A stretch of 64,000 nt of DNA, from contig DAHUZK010000020.1 in the NCBI GenBank assembly GCA_027306605.1, positions 1-64,000 on the forward strand, read 5' to 3'. Origin of the DNA: Acidimicrobiaceae bacterium (lineage in GTDB: Bacteria; Actinomycetota; Acidimicrobiia; Acidimicrobiales; RAAP-2). The notes beneath the pieces are model-generated. The model did not search any database. It saw nothing but the letters and a program-made list of their open reading frames with translations, and was not told where the DNA came from. Both the position numbers and the translations under genes were made by a program. This document shows positions 46,518-55,178 of this stretch, in pieces (within the stretch, counting starts at the first letter, position 1; the number at the start of each line of letters is the position of its first letter).

Positions 46518-48637
46518 GAGTCTGGCCCGGTGCGCCCTACCCCCTCGGTGCGACCTGGGATGGCGAGGGCGTCAACTTCGCGCTGTTCTCGGAGCACGCC
46601 ACGGCGGTCCGCCTGCTCTTGTTCGAGGCGGCCCAGGCGGGGAGACCGTCGGCAGTGGTCTCGCTGAACGAGACGACCGACCAGGTCTGGCACGCCTACC
46701 TCCCCGACGTGCGACCGGGCGCGCTCTACGGCTACCAGGTCGACGGGCCGTACGAACCGCACGGCGGCCATCGGTTCAATCCGGCGAAACTCCTCATCGA
46801 TCCCTACACCAAGGCGGTCAGTGGACCGATCCGCTGGGACGACGACCTCTTCGGCTACACCGTCGGCCACCACGACGAGGACCTCTCGAGGGACGACCGC
46901 GACTCCTCGGCCGTCATGCCCAAGTCGGTGGTGGTCGACCCCGCCTTCACGTGGCAAGACGATCGGCCGCCGCGGACGCCGCTGAATCGCACCGTCGTCT
47001 ACGAGGCACACGTGCGCGGTCTCACCCTGCAGCATCCGAGTGTGCCGGCACACCTGCGCGGCACGTACCTCGGCCTGGCGTCGGATCCCGTCCTCGACCA
47101 CCTTCTCGGGCTCGGGATCACCGCCATAGAGCTCATGCCGGTCCACCACTTCGTGTCCGATCGGGTTCTCGAGTCCCGTGGTCTCACCAACTACTGGGGC
47201 TACAACTCCATCGCGTTCTTCGCTCCCCACGTGGGCTACGCAACCGGCGGCTTGGGCCAGCAGGTCAGTGAATTCAAGTCGATGGTGCGCACGTTGCACC
47301 GGGCGGGGATCGAGGTCATCCTCGACGTCGTCTACAACCACACCGCCGAGGGAAACCACCTCGGCCCCACCCTGTCGCTGCGCGGGATCGACAACGCCGC
47401 CTACTACCGGCTCTCCCCCGAAGACCCCCGTTACTACGTCGACTACACGGGGACGGGGAACAGCCTGAACGTCCTGCATCCCCGGACCATGGCCCTGGTC
47501 ACCGACAGCCTCCGGTACTGGGTCACCGATATGCACGTCGACGGATTCCGCTTCGACCTCGCACCCGTCTTGGCCCGCGGGGCCGGAGATGGCGACGACA
47601 GCGCCTTCTTCGAGATCGTGCGACAGGACCCGGTCCTCTCGACGGTCAAGTTGATCGCCGAGCCCTGGGACGCCAGCGCCGACGGCAACCGGCTGGGGCG
47701 CTTTCCACCCGGCTGGTCCGAATGGAACGGCTCGTTCCGGGACTGCGTCCGGCGATTCTGGCGGGGCGACGACGGGGTGGTGCCCGAGCTCGCCTCCCGG
47801 CTCACCGGCTCGAGCGACATCTTCGCCCCGAGCGGGCGCCGGACCTATGCCAGCATCAATTTCGTCACGTGCCACGACGGCTTCACGCTCACCGACCTCG
47901 TCAGTTACGAGCACAAGCGCAACCAGGCCAACGGCGAGGAGAACCGTGACGGGATGAACGAGAACTTCAGCCGGAACTGGGGGGCGGAAGGCGAGACCGA
48001 CTCGGTACGGATCCAGCGAGCCCGGGACAGGATGAAGCGGAACTTCCTGGCCACCCTCTTCCTCTCACAAGGTGTGCCCATGCTGCTCGGAGGAGACGAG
48101 ATCGGGCGGACCCAGCAGGGCAACAACAACGCCTACTGCCAGGACAACCCGCTCAGCTGGTTCAACTGGGACATCGGCGAGACCGGGCTCGACCTCAGGA
48201 ATTTCGTCCGTGACGTCATTGCCGTCATGCAGGACAACCCCATCCTCCGGCGGCGCGCCTTCTTCACCGGAGAGCCTCATGCCGGCATGCTGACGAAGGA
48301 CGTCACCTGGCTCCGTCCCGACGGGCAGGAGATGACCGAGGAGGACTGGACGGCGCCCGGACTGCACAGCATCGGGATGCTGCTGCTGGGAGTGGCGACC
48401 GACGACATCGACGTCCGGGGAAGATCGTACGCGGGCGACTCGCTGCTGGTGCTCCTCAATGCCGGCACCAGGTCGCGCTCCTACCTCTTGCCCAAGATGG
48501 AACTGGCCGGATACTGGGTGGAGGAGCTCAACACTGCCAACCCGGGCCCCTGGGGCAGGTTCATCCGTTCCGACGCGGTCTCCCTGACGGCCCACTCGAC
48601 CCTGCTGCTGCGCCACAGCGAACGACATCAACCGTGA
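46514..48637 (+). CDS. glgX: Glycogen debranching enzyme (isoamylase type, TreX)
   Basis: 707 residues from GTG 46514. The N-terminal CBM48 region (YPLGATWDGEGVNFALFSEHA) leads to the GH13_11 barrel. LTNYWGYNSIAFFAPHVGY and GLGQQVSEFKSMVR are typical of GlgX/TreX, and the nucleophile is in DGFRFDLAPVLARG. IAEPWDA holds the acid and FVTCHDGFTL the third Asp. It removes alpha-1,6 branches to give linear malto-oligosaccharides for TreY. Overlap with treY is GTGA. Confidence 0.96.
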   Translation: MRVWPGAPYPLGATWDGEGVNFALFSEHATAVRLLLFEAAQAGRPSAVVSLNETTDQVWHAYLPDVRPGALYGYQVDGPYEPHGGHRFNPAKLLIDPYTKAVSGPIRWDDDLFGYTVGHHDEDLSRDDRDSSAVMPKSVVVDPAFTWQDDRPPRTPLNRTVVYEAHVRGLTLQHPSVPAHLRGTYLGLASDPVLDHLLGLGITAIELMPVHHFVSDRVLESRGLTNYWGYNSIAFFAPHVGYATGGLGQQVSEFKSMVRTLHRAGIEVILDVVYNHTAEGNHLGPTLSLRGIDNAAYYRLSPEDPRYYVDYTGTGNSLNVLHPRTMALVTDSLRYWVTDMHVDGFRFDLAPVLARGAGDGDDSAFFEIVRQDPVLSTVKLIAEPWDASADGNRLGRFPPGWSEWNGSFRDCVRRFWRGDDGVVPELASRLTGSSDIFAPSGRRTYASINFVTCHDGFTLTDLVSYEHKRNQANGEENRDGMNENFSRNWGAEGETDSVRIQRARDRMKRNFLATLFLSQGVPMLLGGDEIGRTQQGNNNAYCQDNPLSWFNWDIGETGLDLRNFVRDVIAVMQDNPILRRRAFFTGEPHAGMLTKDVTWLRPDGQEMTEEDWTAPGLHSIGMLLLGVATDDIDVRGRSYAGDSLLVLLNAGTRSRSYLLPKMELAGYWVEELNTANPGPWGRFIRSDAVSLTAHSTLLLRHSERHQP

Positions 48638-51195
48638 ACGGGCCGCATCTGGGGTCGACGTACAGGCTCCAGCTGCAGGGGCTGGGCTTCCGCAGCGCAG
48701 CCGCAGTCGTCCCCTATCTGGCCGACTTGGGCATCGAGACCCTGTACCTGTCCCCGGTCTGGGCGGCCGTACCCGGGAGTCCCCACGGCTACGACGTGGT
48801 CGACCCCACCCGCCTCGATCCTTCGCTGGGCGGTCCGGAGGACTTCGAAGAGCTCGTGTCGGCTTTGCTGTCGCGCCGTATGCGTGCCCTCCTCGACGTC
48901 GTGCCCAACCACATGGCGACGGACCGGGCCAATCCCTGGTGGTGGGACGTCCTGCGTCGGGGCCGGGCTTCGCCCGACGCCGGCGTCTTCGACATCGACT
49001 GGGACCGTCACGGCGGGCGCGTGCTGGTGCCGTCACTCGACGGGCCGCTGGCGCAGGTGCTCGCCGAGGGCGCCGTGACCCTTGACGACGACACCCGGGA
49101 GATCGACATCGGCGGTCAGGTCTTGCCGGCCGCCGACCACACACCGGACGGGCCGGCCGAGTCGGTCCTGGGTGCGCAGCACTATCGACCGGCCTCCTGG
49201 CGCCTCGGCGCGACAGAGGGCAACTACCGGCGCTTCTTCGACATCGGGTCGCTCATCGGGGTACGGGTCGAGGATCGAGGCGTCTTCGAGCGCACACACG
49301 GGACCGTCCGCGCGCTGGTCCGGAACCCGGGGATCGCCGGGGTGCGCGTCGACCACGTCGACGGACTGGCAGATCCGACGCAGTACCTCCGACGGCTGCG
49401 CGCCCACCTGGCCGCCCCGCCCTCGGGTGCCCAGGAGCCTGTCGTCTTGGTGGAGAAGATCCTCGGGCCGGACGAGACGCTCGACCCACGCTGGCCCGTC
49501 GACGGCACGACCGGCTACGAGTTCGCCGATCGCGCCGTGAGTCTCTTCGTCGATCCGGCCGGGGCGGCACGCCTCCTCGCACTGGGTGCCGCCTTCACGG
49601 GCTCACTCGATCCCTCCTTCGCCACCGAGTCCGTGCGCGCCAAGCGCGAGGTCATCGAACGGTCTTTCAGCGGTGACGTGGAGCGGCTCGCCCGAATGTG
49701 CCGCTCCATACTCGACCAGCAAGAGCCGGGCCACGACCTCGCCACCCGTGACCTCTGTCAGGCCTGGGTGGATCTGACGGTGCACCTCGACGTCTACCGC
49801 ACCTACCTCGACGGTTCGGGTGACACCGCAGCGACCGATCGTGACCGCGTGGAGCGGGCCTTGCGAGCGGCCCGGCGCGCAGCAGGGAGTACGGCCCGCA
49901 ATGCTCAGACGGAGCGCGCCCGCATCCTGTTGGCGCACAAGCTCCTGGCCGAGGTGCGCTCGGGGAGTCCCTGGCTCGAGGTGGCCCAGCGCTGGCAGCA
50001 GCTGAGCAGCGCCGTCATGGCAAAGGGGGTGGAGGACACGGCAACCTATCGCTACGCGGGCCTGTCAGCACATGCCGATGTCGGCAGTGATCCCGACGGT
50101 CCATCGTCACCCGACGCGTTCCACCGGTTTGCCTCACGCCGGACGCGCGGTTTGAACGCGACGTCGACGCACGATTCGAAGCGCAACGAAGACGCTCGGT
50201 GCCGGCTTGCCGTTCTCTCGGAGATGGACGGGGAATGGGCGCTGTTGGTCCGTCGCTGGCACGAGCGCTACGGGCAGAACGGTCGGGAGCACGCCCGGGA
50301 TCACGGTCCGGGGACGGCACCGCACCCGCTCGATGAGCTGAGGGTCTACGAGACGCTGTTCGCACTCTGGCCGTCCGGCCGTGCTCCGTCCACCGGCGGC
50401 GACGAGCTTCGCACTCGGGCGCAGGCCTACGTACGCAAGTCGGCGCGTGAAGCGAAGCTCTTCACTTCGTGGACCGACTCCGACGAGGTCTACGAAGAGC
50501 AGGTCTCGTCCTTCGTCGATCACGTGCACGCAGACGAAGACTTCCGGAAGGAGATGACACGGTTCTCCGACTCCGTCGGCGCTTCGACCCTCTGCAATAC
50601 CCTCGCCCTCGTGGTTCTCAAGACCTGCTGTCCGGGGGCACCCGACTTCTACCAAGGGACGGAATTCTTCGCGCCCACGCTGACCGATCCTGACAACCGC
50701 AGGCCCGTGGACTTCGAGGCACGGGCGGCAGCGCTGGCCGATCTGCCGGAGACCTCGGAGGAGGCGGCTGCCCTGCTGCTGGCGGGGGGCCCGAACGGCC
50801 TTCTCAAGCTTTACGTGACCCGATTGCTCCTGCGAGAGCGACAGCACAACGCGGATCTGTTCGACCGAGGAGCGTACCGGGCCCTCAGCGTCACTTCGGA
50901 GCATGCCCTCGCCTTCACGCGGGAGGCCGAGGGCCGGTGCCTGGTGATCGTCGTGCCGCGGCTCACGTGCAGGCTCGCTGCTGGCGGCGGCCTGCCCGTC
51001 GGCCACGACGTCTGGGGCGACACTGCAGTGGAGCTCGCCGACCAGCGTCATCTCCGGTTCCGCGACGTCCTCACGGGCCGAGTCCACGCCGCCCCCTCCG
51101 GTCGCCTCGTCCTGTGCGAAGTCCTCGGCATCCTGCCCGTGGCGGTGCTGCGTGCGATCCCGGACGGTGCCGGGCAGCCTATGCTCAGCGTGTGA
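48634..51195 (+). CDS. treY: Malto-oligosyltrehalose synthase
   Basis: 853 residues from GTG 48634. The first part is typical of TreY: STYRLQLQGLGF, LYLSPVWAAVPGSPHGYDVVDPTRLDPSLGG and VPNHMATDRANPWWWDVL. The nucleophile is in GVRVDHVDGLADP and the acid in VVLVEKILGPDE. Later come QLSSAVMAKGVEDTATYRY, LNATSTHDSKRNEDARCRLA and CPGAPDFYQGTEF. It converts the reducing end of a maltodextrin to a terminal alpha,alpha-1,1 trehalose unit. It is the last gene of the seven-gene operon. The length is slightly above the common ~770 residues. Confidence 0.96.
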   Translation: MNGPHLGSTYRLQLQGLGFRSAAAVVPYLADLGIETLYLSPVWAAVPGSPHGYDVVDPTRLDPSLGGPEDFEELVSALLSRRMRALLDVVPNHMATDRANPWWWDVLRRGRASPDAGVFDIDWDRHGGRVLVPSLDGPLAQVLAEGAVTLDDDTREIDIGGQVLPAADHTPDGPAESVLGAQHYRPASWRLGATEGNYRRFFDIGSLIGVRVEDRGVFERTHGTVRALVRNPGIAGVRVDHVDGLADPTQYLRRLRAHLAAPPSGAQEPVVLVEKILGPDETLDPRWPVDGTTGYEFADRAVSLFVDPAGAARLLALGAAFTGSLDPSFATESVRAKREVIERSFSGDVERLARMCRSILDQQEPGHDLATRDLCQAWVDLTVHLDVYRTYLDGSGDTAATDRDRVERALRAARRAAGSTARNAQTERARILLAHKLLAEVRSGSPWLEVAQRWQQLSSAVMAKGVEDTATYRYAGLSAHADVGSDPDGPSSPDAFHRFASRRTRGLNATSTHDSKRNEDARCRLAVLSEMDGEWALLVRRWHERYGQNGREHARDHGPGTAPHPLDELRVYETLFALWPSGRAPSTGGDELRTRAQAYVRKSAREAKLFTSWTDSDEVYEEQVSSFVDHVHADEDFRKEMTRFSDSVGASTLCNTLALVVLKTCCPGAPDFYQGTEFFAPTLTDPDNRRPVDFEARAAALADLPETSEEAAALLLAGGPNGLLKLYVTRLLLRERQHNADLFDRGAYRALSVTSEHALAFTREAEGRCLVIVVPRLTCRLAAGGGLPVGHDVWGDTAVELADQRHLRFRDVLTGRVHAAPSGRLVLCEVLGILPVAVLRAIPDGAGQPMLSV

Positions 51196-51296
51196 CGCAG
51201 GCAGGCTCGTCCCGCTGGTCCATCGCTTCGGAGAACTCCTTCCTCTGCATCGCCTCGAAGTCGTCGCTCCTCTCGATCGGGAGTGTCGCGACCTCG

Positions 51297-51477
51297 TTGT
51301 GAGATCCTGTCCGGCCCCGACGCCCGCAACGTCGCGTCACGGCGCGTCCTCGAGAAGAACGGCTTCGCGCTCGAGCGTGTCTCGGCACTACCGTCAGAGC
51401 CGACCGATGCCCCCATGGCGATTTACCGCCAGTCTCATTCGCGTGACAGCATGAACACCATGAGCGTCCGAGCATGA
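51297..51477 (+). pseudogene. C-terminal remnant of a GNAT-family acetyltransferase
   Basis: In this frame the stretch ARNVASRRVLEKNGFALERVSA matches the last conserved helix/strand of GNAT N-acetyltransferases (N.aS.rvlEk.GF.le). No acetyl-CoA loop or earlier motif exists upstream in any frame before the treY stop. It ends in TGA at 51475-51477, overlapping the next ATG (51474) by 4 bases, so it was probably once a full gene coupled to the reductase below. It looks like a decayed gene. Confidence 0.6.
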
Positions 51478-52568
51478 CCGCACGCGAAATCCGTGGCACG
51501 CACTCACGCGTGGTCGTGTGGGGCACCGGCTTCGTCGGCCGTATGGTGATTCCCGAGGTCGTGCGCCATCCGCTCTTCGAGTTGGTCGGCGTCGGCGTCA
51601 GCGCTCCGGACAAGGTGGGCCGCGATGCGGGGGACATCTGCGGCATCGGGCCCATCGGCGTGACGGCGACAGACGACATCGATGCCTTGATCGCCCTCCG
51701 GCCCGATGCCCTCGTGCACTACGGCCCCACCGCGGCGCATGCAGGCGAGAACATCGATCTCACCGGCCGGTTCCTGCGCGCAGGGATCGACGTTTGCTCG
51801 ACGGCCATGACGCCGTGGGTGTGGCCCTCCATGTGGCTGAACCCGCCCGCCTGGATCGAACCCATCACCGAAGCCTGCGAGTCGGGCGGGGCGTCCTGCT
51901 TCACCACGGGTATCGACCCCGGCTTCGCCAACGACCTCTTCCCCATGACCCTCATGGGCCTCTGCGGAGAGGTCCGCTCGGTGAAAGCACTCGAGATCCT
52001 CGACTACATCAACTACACCGGGGACTACGAGGACGAGATGGGCATCGGCAAACCGCCCGAGTTCACACCGCTCCTCGAGCACCAGGACATCCTCGTCATG
52101 TCCTGGGGCGCCACCGTGCCCATGATCGCCCACGCGGCGGGCATCGACCTCGACGAGATCACGACCACCTGGGACAAGTGGGTCACCCCGGCGCCGATCG
52201 AGACCGCCAAGGGAGTGATCGAGCCAGGTTGTGTCGCCGCGATCCACTTCACGATCGAGGGACGGCTCGGCGGCGAGACGCGGATCGGGCTCGAGCACGT
52301 CAACCGGGTCGGCACCGAGGCTGCGCCCGACTGGCCCCGCGGCACCGAGGACGACGTGTACCGGGTCGAGATCGAGGGTTCCCCGTCCATCCGCCAGGAG
52401 ACCGCCTTCCGCTTCACGGACGGGTCCGGGCGCGACGCTGCCGCCGCGGGATGCCTGGCGACGGGGCTGCGCGCCCTCAACGCCGTGCCCGCCGTGCACG
52501 CGCTGCCACCCGGCTGGGTGACCGCACTCGACCTTCCCCTCATCCCCGGGGCCGGCACGATCCGCTGA
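51474..52568 (+). CDS. NAD(P)-binding dihydrodipicolinate reductase-like protein
   Basis: 364 residues. The N-terminal Rossmann region is RVVVWGTGFVGRMVIPEVVRHPLFELVGVGVS, followed by DALVHYGP. A middle domain with CFTTGIDPGFANDLFP and ALEILDYINYTGDYEDEMGIG is typical of a mycobacterial/acidimicrobial family annotated as dihydrodipicolinate reductase-like or 2,4-diaminopentanoate dehydrogenase-like. Members reduce or deaminate small amino or carbonyl compounds. The true substrate here is not known, and it is unlikely to be the lysine-pathway DapB. A hairpin at its 3' end separates it from the convergent gene. Confidence 0.82.
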   Translation: MTAREIRGTHSRVVVWGTGFVGRMVIPEVVRHPLFELVGVGVSAPDKVGRDAGDICGIGPIGVTATDDIDALIALRPDALVHYGPTAAHAGENIDLTGRFLRAGIDVCSTAMTPWVWPSMWLNPPAWIEPITEACESGGASCFTTGIDPGFANDLFPMTLMGLCGEVRSVKALEILDYINYTGDYEDEMGIGKPPEFTPLLEHQDILVMSWGATVPMIAHAAGIDLDEITTTWDKWVTPAPIETAKGVIEPGCVAAIHFTIEGRLGGETRIGLEHVNRVGTEAAPDWPRGTEDDVYRVEIEGSPSIRQETAFRFTDGSGRDAAAAGCLATGLRALNAVPAVHALPPGWVTALDLPLIPGAGTIR

Positions 52569-52577
52569 TCGTGCCGG
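52552..52577. terminator. Hairpin at convergent gene ends
   Basis: CCGGCACGATC (52552-52562), loop CGCT, GATCGTGCCGG (52567-52577): an 11-bp perfect stem that spans the stop codon of the reductase-like gene. The convergent gene ends at 52580. Confidence 0.6.
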
Positions 52578-52579
52578 GC

Positions 52580-52885
52580 TCAGCCCCCGGGCCGGTGGTG
52601 CGCCACCAGCTCGACCCAGGTCACGCTGGACGGAGGACCCGTGACCCCGCCCTTGGCCAGTGCCTCGCCCAGCCGTGTCTCGAGGAACCGGGCCTGGTGC
52701 TCGGGGCTGTCCCAGACTTCGGTCACCACGAGGTGCCCGTCCTCGTTCAGGCCGGCCGCATGGACCTGGAGACCCTCGGGCCAGTCACCCTTCCCGGTCT
52801 CCATGTCGATGCCCAACTCCTTGTTGATCGCGTCGTACTCCTTCAACGTGACACCTTCGAACTCGAGGATCACCTGTGCCGGCAT
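52580..52885 (-). CDS. Small ABM-like/ferredoxin-fold dimeric protein
   Basis: 101 residues from ATG 52885, which has GGAAGGAGCACAG just upstream; the frame extends to 52927 but without a good site. The pattern is MPAQVILEFEGVTLKEYDAINKELG, then GLQVHAAGLNEDGHLVVTEVWDSPEHQARF and a final helix with SSVTWVELVAHH. It is the alpha/beta fold of antibiotic-biosynthesis-monooxygenase-like (dimeric ferredoxin-like) proteins. No cofactor site is visible. It may be a ligand-binding or monooxygenase-like protein of unknown substrate. Confidence 0.72.
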   Translation of the reverse strand: MPAQVILEFEGVTLKEYDAINKELGIDMETGKGDWPEGLQVHAAGLNEDGHLVVTEVWDSPEHQARFLETRLGEALAKGGVTGPPSSVTWVELVAHHRPGG

Positions 52886-53031
52886 TCTGTGCTCCTTCCT
52901 CACGGCGATGGACGCCGCGTCCATCATGAACGACGAAGCTGCGCGTCGCCTGGGAGACTTCTCTGAGGAGGCAGCGGCTTTCGTCGGGGATCATGCCTGT
53001 TCGTCGAGCACGGCGCCTCCGCTCCCCGGCG

Positions 53032-53898
53032 TCACCCTGGCGGCGTGTAGGGCTCCAGATCGATGCCCGGATAGCGGGCTGCGACGCCTTCGAGCGTCTC
53101 GTCGGTCCAGTAGGGATCGCCCGGCCGCGGGAAGCCGAACAGGTCGCGTTGGCGCACACTGCACTGCGGGATGAACCGCGCCCAGCGATCCGGATGCTGC
53201 TTGGGCCACGACATCTTGCCGCCCCACGTGGTGCCGCGGACCTGGAAGTCAGCCAGGAGCGAGAAGCGCGAGCGCTGCGTCCCCGTCATGTCCGAGCCAC
53301 GGTGGAGGATGTCGGTCCGATAGAGGAGCAGTGATCCGGCCGGCCCCGTGCAGGCCACCTCCCGTTCGGCCAGCTCGCCGAACGGGAGGTAGAGCGGCGT
53401 GAACGGCACGGCCTTGCCGTCCTCGTAGGGCACGATGCGGGTCGGGCCGTCCTCCGCCGTGACGTCGGAGAGGTAGACGAAGGTGGTCAGCTGCTGGTAG
53501 CGGGGTTCGCCCCTGGGAACGACCAGGCTGTGACTGCCGTAGTCGCGGTGCAGGGGTTGGTCGTAGTCGACGGCTCCGGAGTACTTCGCCCACAGCTCGA
53601 CCTTGTAGAGGTGGAGCTGTGGGGTCTCGAGATACCGCTCGGCCGCGTCCACGAGGTCGGGGTGCACCGCGAGGTGGTTGAGGTCCCACGAGCGGTAGGG
53701 GAACTCCTCGACGCCGGCGAACTGGCTCGTGGCGAGGTGTGCGTAGGAGTCAGGATCTGCGAAGTAGCGCTCGGGCCTCGGGAAGTGGAGCCAGAGCGCT
53801 TCCTGGGCGGCACGCAGCTCGTCGTCGTGCAGGAATCCCTCGAGGAGCGAGAACCCACGCTGGCGTACCTCGGTGAGGTTGGCATCCGGGACGCGCAT
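53032..53898 (-). CDS. Phytanoyl-CoA dioxygenase (PhyH) family protein
   Basis: 288 residues from ATG 53898; a much longer open frame upstream runs through the divergent alcohol dehydrogenase gene and is a shadow. It is a jelly-roll Fe(II)/2-oxoglutarate dioxygenase with VRQRGFSLLEGFLHDDELRAAQ at the start, HRDYGSH giving the His-X-Asp iron pair, and LYRTDILHRGSDMTGTQRSR giving the distal His and the 2-oxoglutarate Arg. Members hydroxylate acyl-CoAs or small molecules. Only 42 bases separate its start from the divergent dehydrogenase, so both may share a control region and a pathway. Confidence 0.88.
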   Translation of the reverse strand: MRVPDANLTEVRQRGFSLLEGFLHDDELRAAQEALWLHFPRPERYFADPDSYAHLATSQFAGVEEFPYRSWDLNHLAVHPDLVDAAERYLETPQLHLYKVELWAKYSGAVDYDQPLHRDYGSHSLVVPRGEPRYQQLTTFVYLSDVTAEDGPTRIVPYEDGKAVPFTPLYLPFGELAEREVACTGPAGSLLLYRTDILHRGSDMTGTQRSRFSLLADFQVRGTTWGGKMSWPKQHPDRWARFIPQCSVRQRDLFGFPRPGDPYWTDETLEGVAARYPGIDLEPYTPPG

Positions 53899-53940
53899 CG
53901 TTCGTGACCTTAGGCCAGGGTCGCGCCTACGCTCGCCCCT

Positions 53941-55128
53941 GTGCGCGCCGTTGTGTTCGACTTCGCCGATCCCGCCTTTCCCGCCTCCCTCAGCGAACTG
54001 CCCGAGCCGGTCCTCCCGGGACCGTCCTGGGCACGCATCGAGGTGCTGACCGGCGGCATCTGCGGCAGCGACCTCCACCTCTTCAGCCACAACACCGGAC
54101 CCTCCCCCACCCTGGCCTCCATCGGGACGTTCCCGTTCGTGCTCGGGCACGAAACGGCCGGACGCGTGGTGGAGACCGGTCCGGGGTGCCGCATCGAAAC
54201 GGGGACGCGCGTGGCAATCGACCCGTGCATCCCCTGCTTGCCCCGCGGCATCGATCCGCCGTGCGCCAACTGCGCCCGCGGCTGGACCTCTTCGTGCCTC
54301 AACCTCGACAGCCGGATCCTCAGCTCGGGCCGCACCCTGGGCTACACGCAGGACCTCGGAGGTGGCTGGGCCGACACGGTCCTCGCCCACGACTCCATGC
54401 TCCACCCGCTCCCCGATGCGGTCCCCGACCGTGGGGCGAGCCTGTACGAGCCCGTCTCCATCGCCTGCCACGGCCTGCTGCGGGCCAGTCCGGGGAACGG
54501 GGAGCCCGTGCTCGTCGTGGGTGCCGGGATCCTCGGCCTCGCCACCGTTGCGGCACTGCGCGGGCTGTTCCCGGACTCGCCGGTCACCGTGCTGGCCCGG
54601 CACCCGCATCAGGGCGCGGCGGCACGTGCCTGCGGGGCGCAGCACGTGGTCCTGAGCGATCCCGACAACGGCCACTGGGAGGAGCTGGCGACGCTGTCGG
54701 GCTCCCGCATCGTGGGGCGCAAGCAGCACCAGATGCTGATGGGCGGGTTCCCCTGCGTCGTCGAGGCCGTGGGCGCTCCCCAGTCGGTGACCGAGTCGCT
54801 GCGGGCCGTGGCCCACCGGGGTTCGGTCCTCCTGCTCGGCACCGCCGGGATCAGCGAGGTCGACCTCACACCCGTCTGGTACAAGGAGGCTGCCCTGGTC
54901 GGCTCGATCGACCACACCGTGGACAGCACCTCGGCCCCGGGTCTGGCCGGCGGGCCCGATCGGCACTCGGTCGACCGGGCCATCGACGTCCTCGCCGCCG
55001 GGTTCCTCCCCGACGCGGTCGTCGTCACCCATGAGTTCGGGCTCGAGGACTATCGGGAGGCGGTCGAGACCGCGGTCGACCGGCGAGCCTCGCACGCGAT
55101 CAAGGTCGTCTTCCGCCCCTCGGCCTGA
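53941..55128 (+). CDS. Zinc-dependent alcohol dehydrogenase (MDR superfamily)
   Basis: 395 residues from GTG 53941. The catalytic zinc site is GGICGSDLHLF (Cys) and LGHETAGRV (His/Glu). The structural zinc lobe is unusual but Cys-rich (CIPCLPRGIDPPCANCARGWTSSC). The NAD(P) fold has LVVGAGILGLATVAALRG and later VVEAVGAPQSVTES. It should oxidise an alcohol or reduce an aldehyde/ketone. It is longer than usual by about 40 residues, owing to inserts near the zinc lobe and residues ~320-350. It is divergent from a PhyH dioxygenase with a short gap. Confidence 0.9.
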   Translation: MRAVVFDFADPAFPASLSELPEPVLPGPSWARIEVLTGGICGSDLHLFSHNTGPSPTLASIGTFPFVLGHETAGRVVETGPGCRIETGTRVAIDPCIPCLPRGIDPPCANCARGWTSSCLNLDSRILSSGRTLGYTQDLGGGWADTVLAHDSMLHPLPDAVPDRGASLYEPVSIACHGLLRASPGNGEPVLVVGAGILGLATVAALRGLFPDSPVTVLARHPHQGAAARACGAQHVVLSDPDNGHWEELATLSGSRIVGRKQHQMLMGGFPCVVEAVGAPQSVTESLRAVAHRGSVLLLGTAGISEVDLTPVWYKEAALVGSIDHTVDSTSAPGLAGGPDRHSVDRAIDVLAAGFLPDAVVVTHEFGLEDYREAVETAVDRRASHAIKVVFRPSA

Positions 55129-55178
55129 CGACTCCGGAGGAACGCGGCTCTCGCGCCCGGGTCCCCTGTGCCCTCTGG

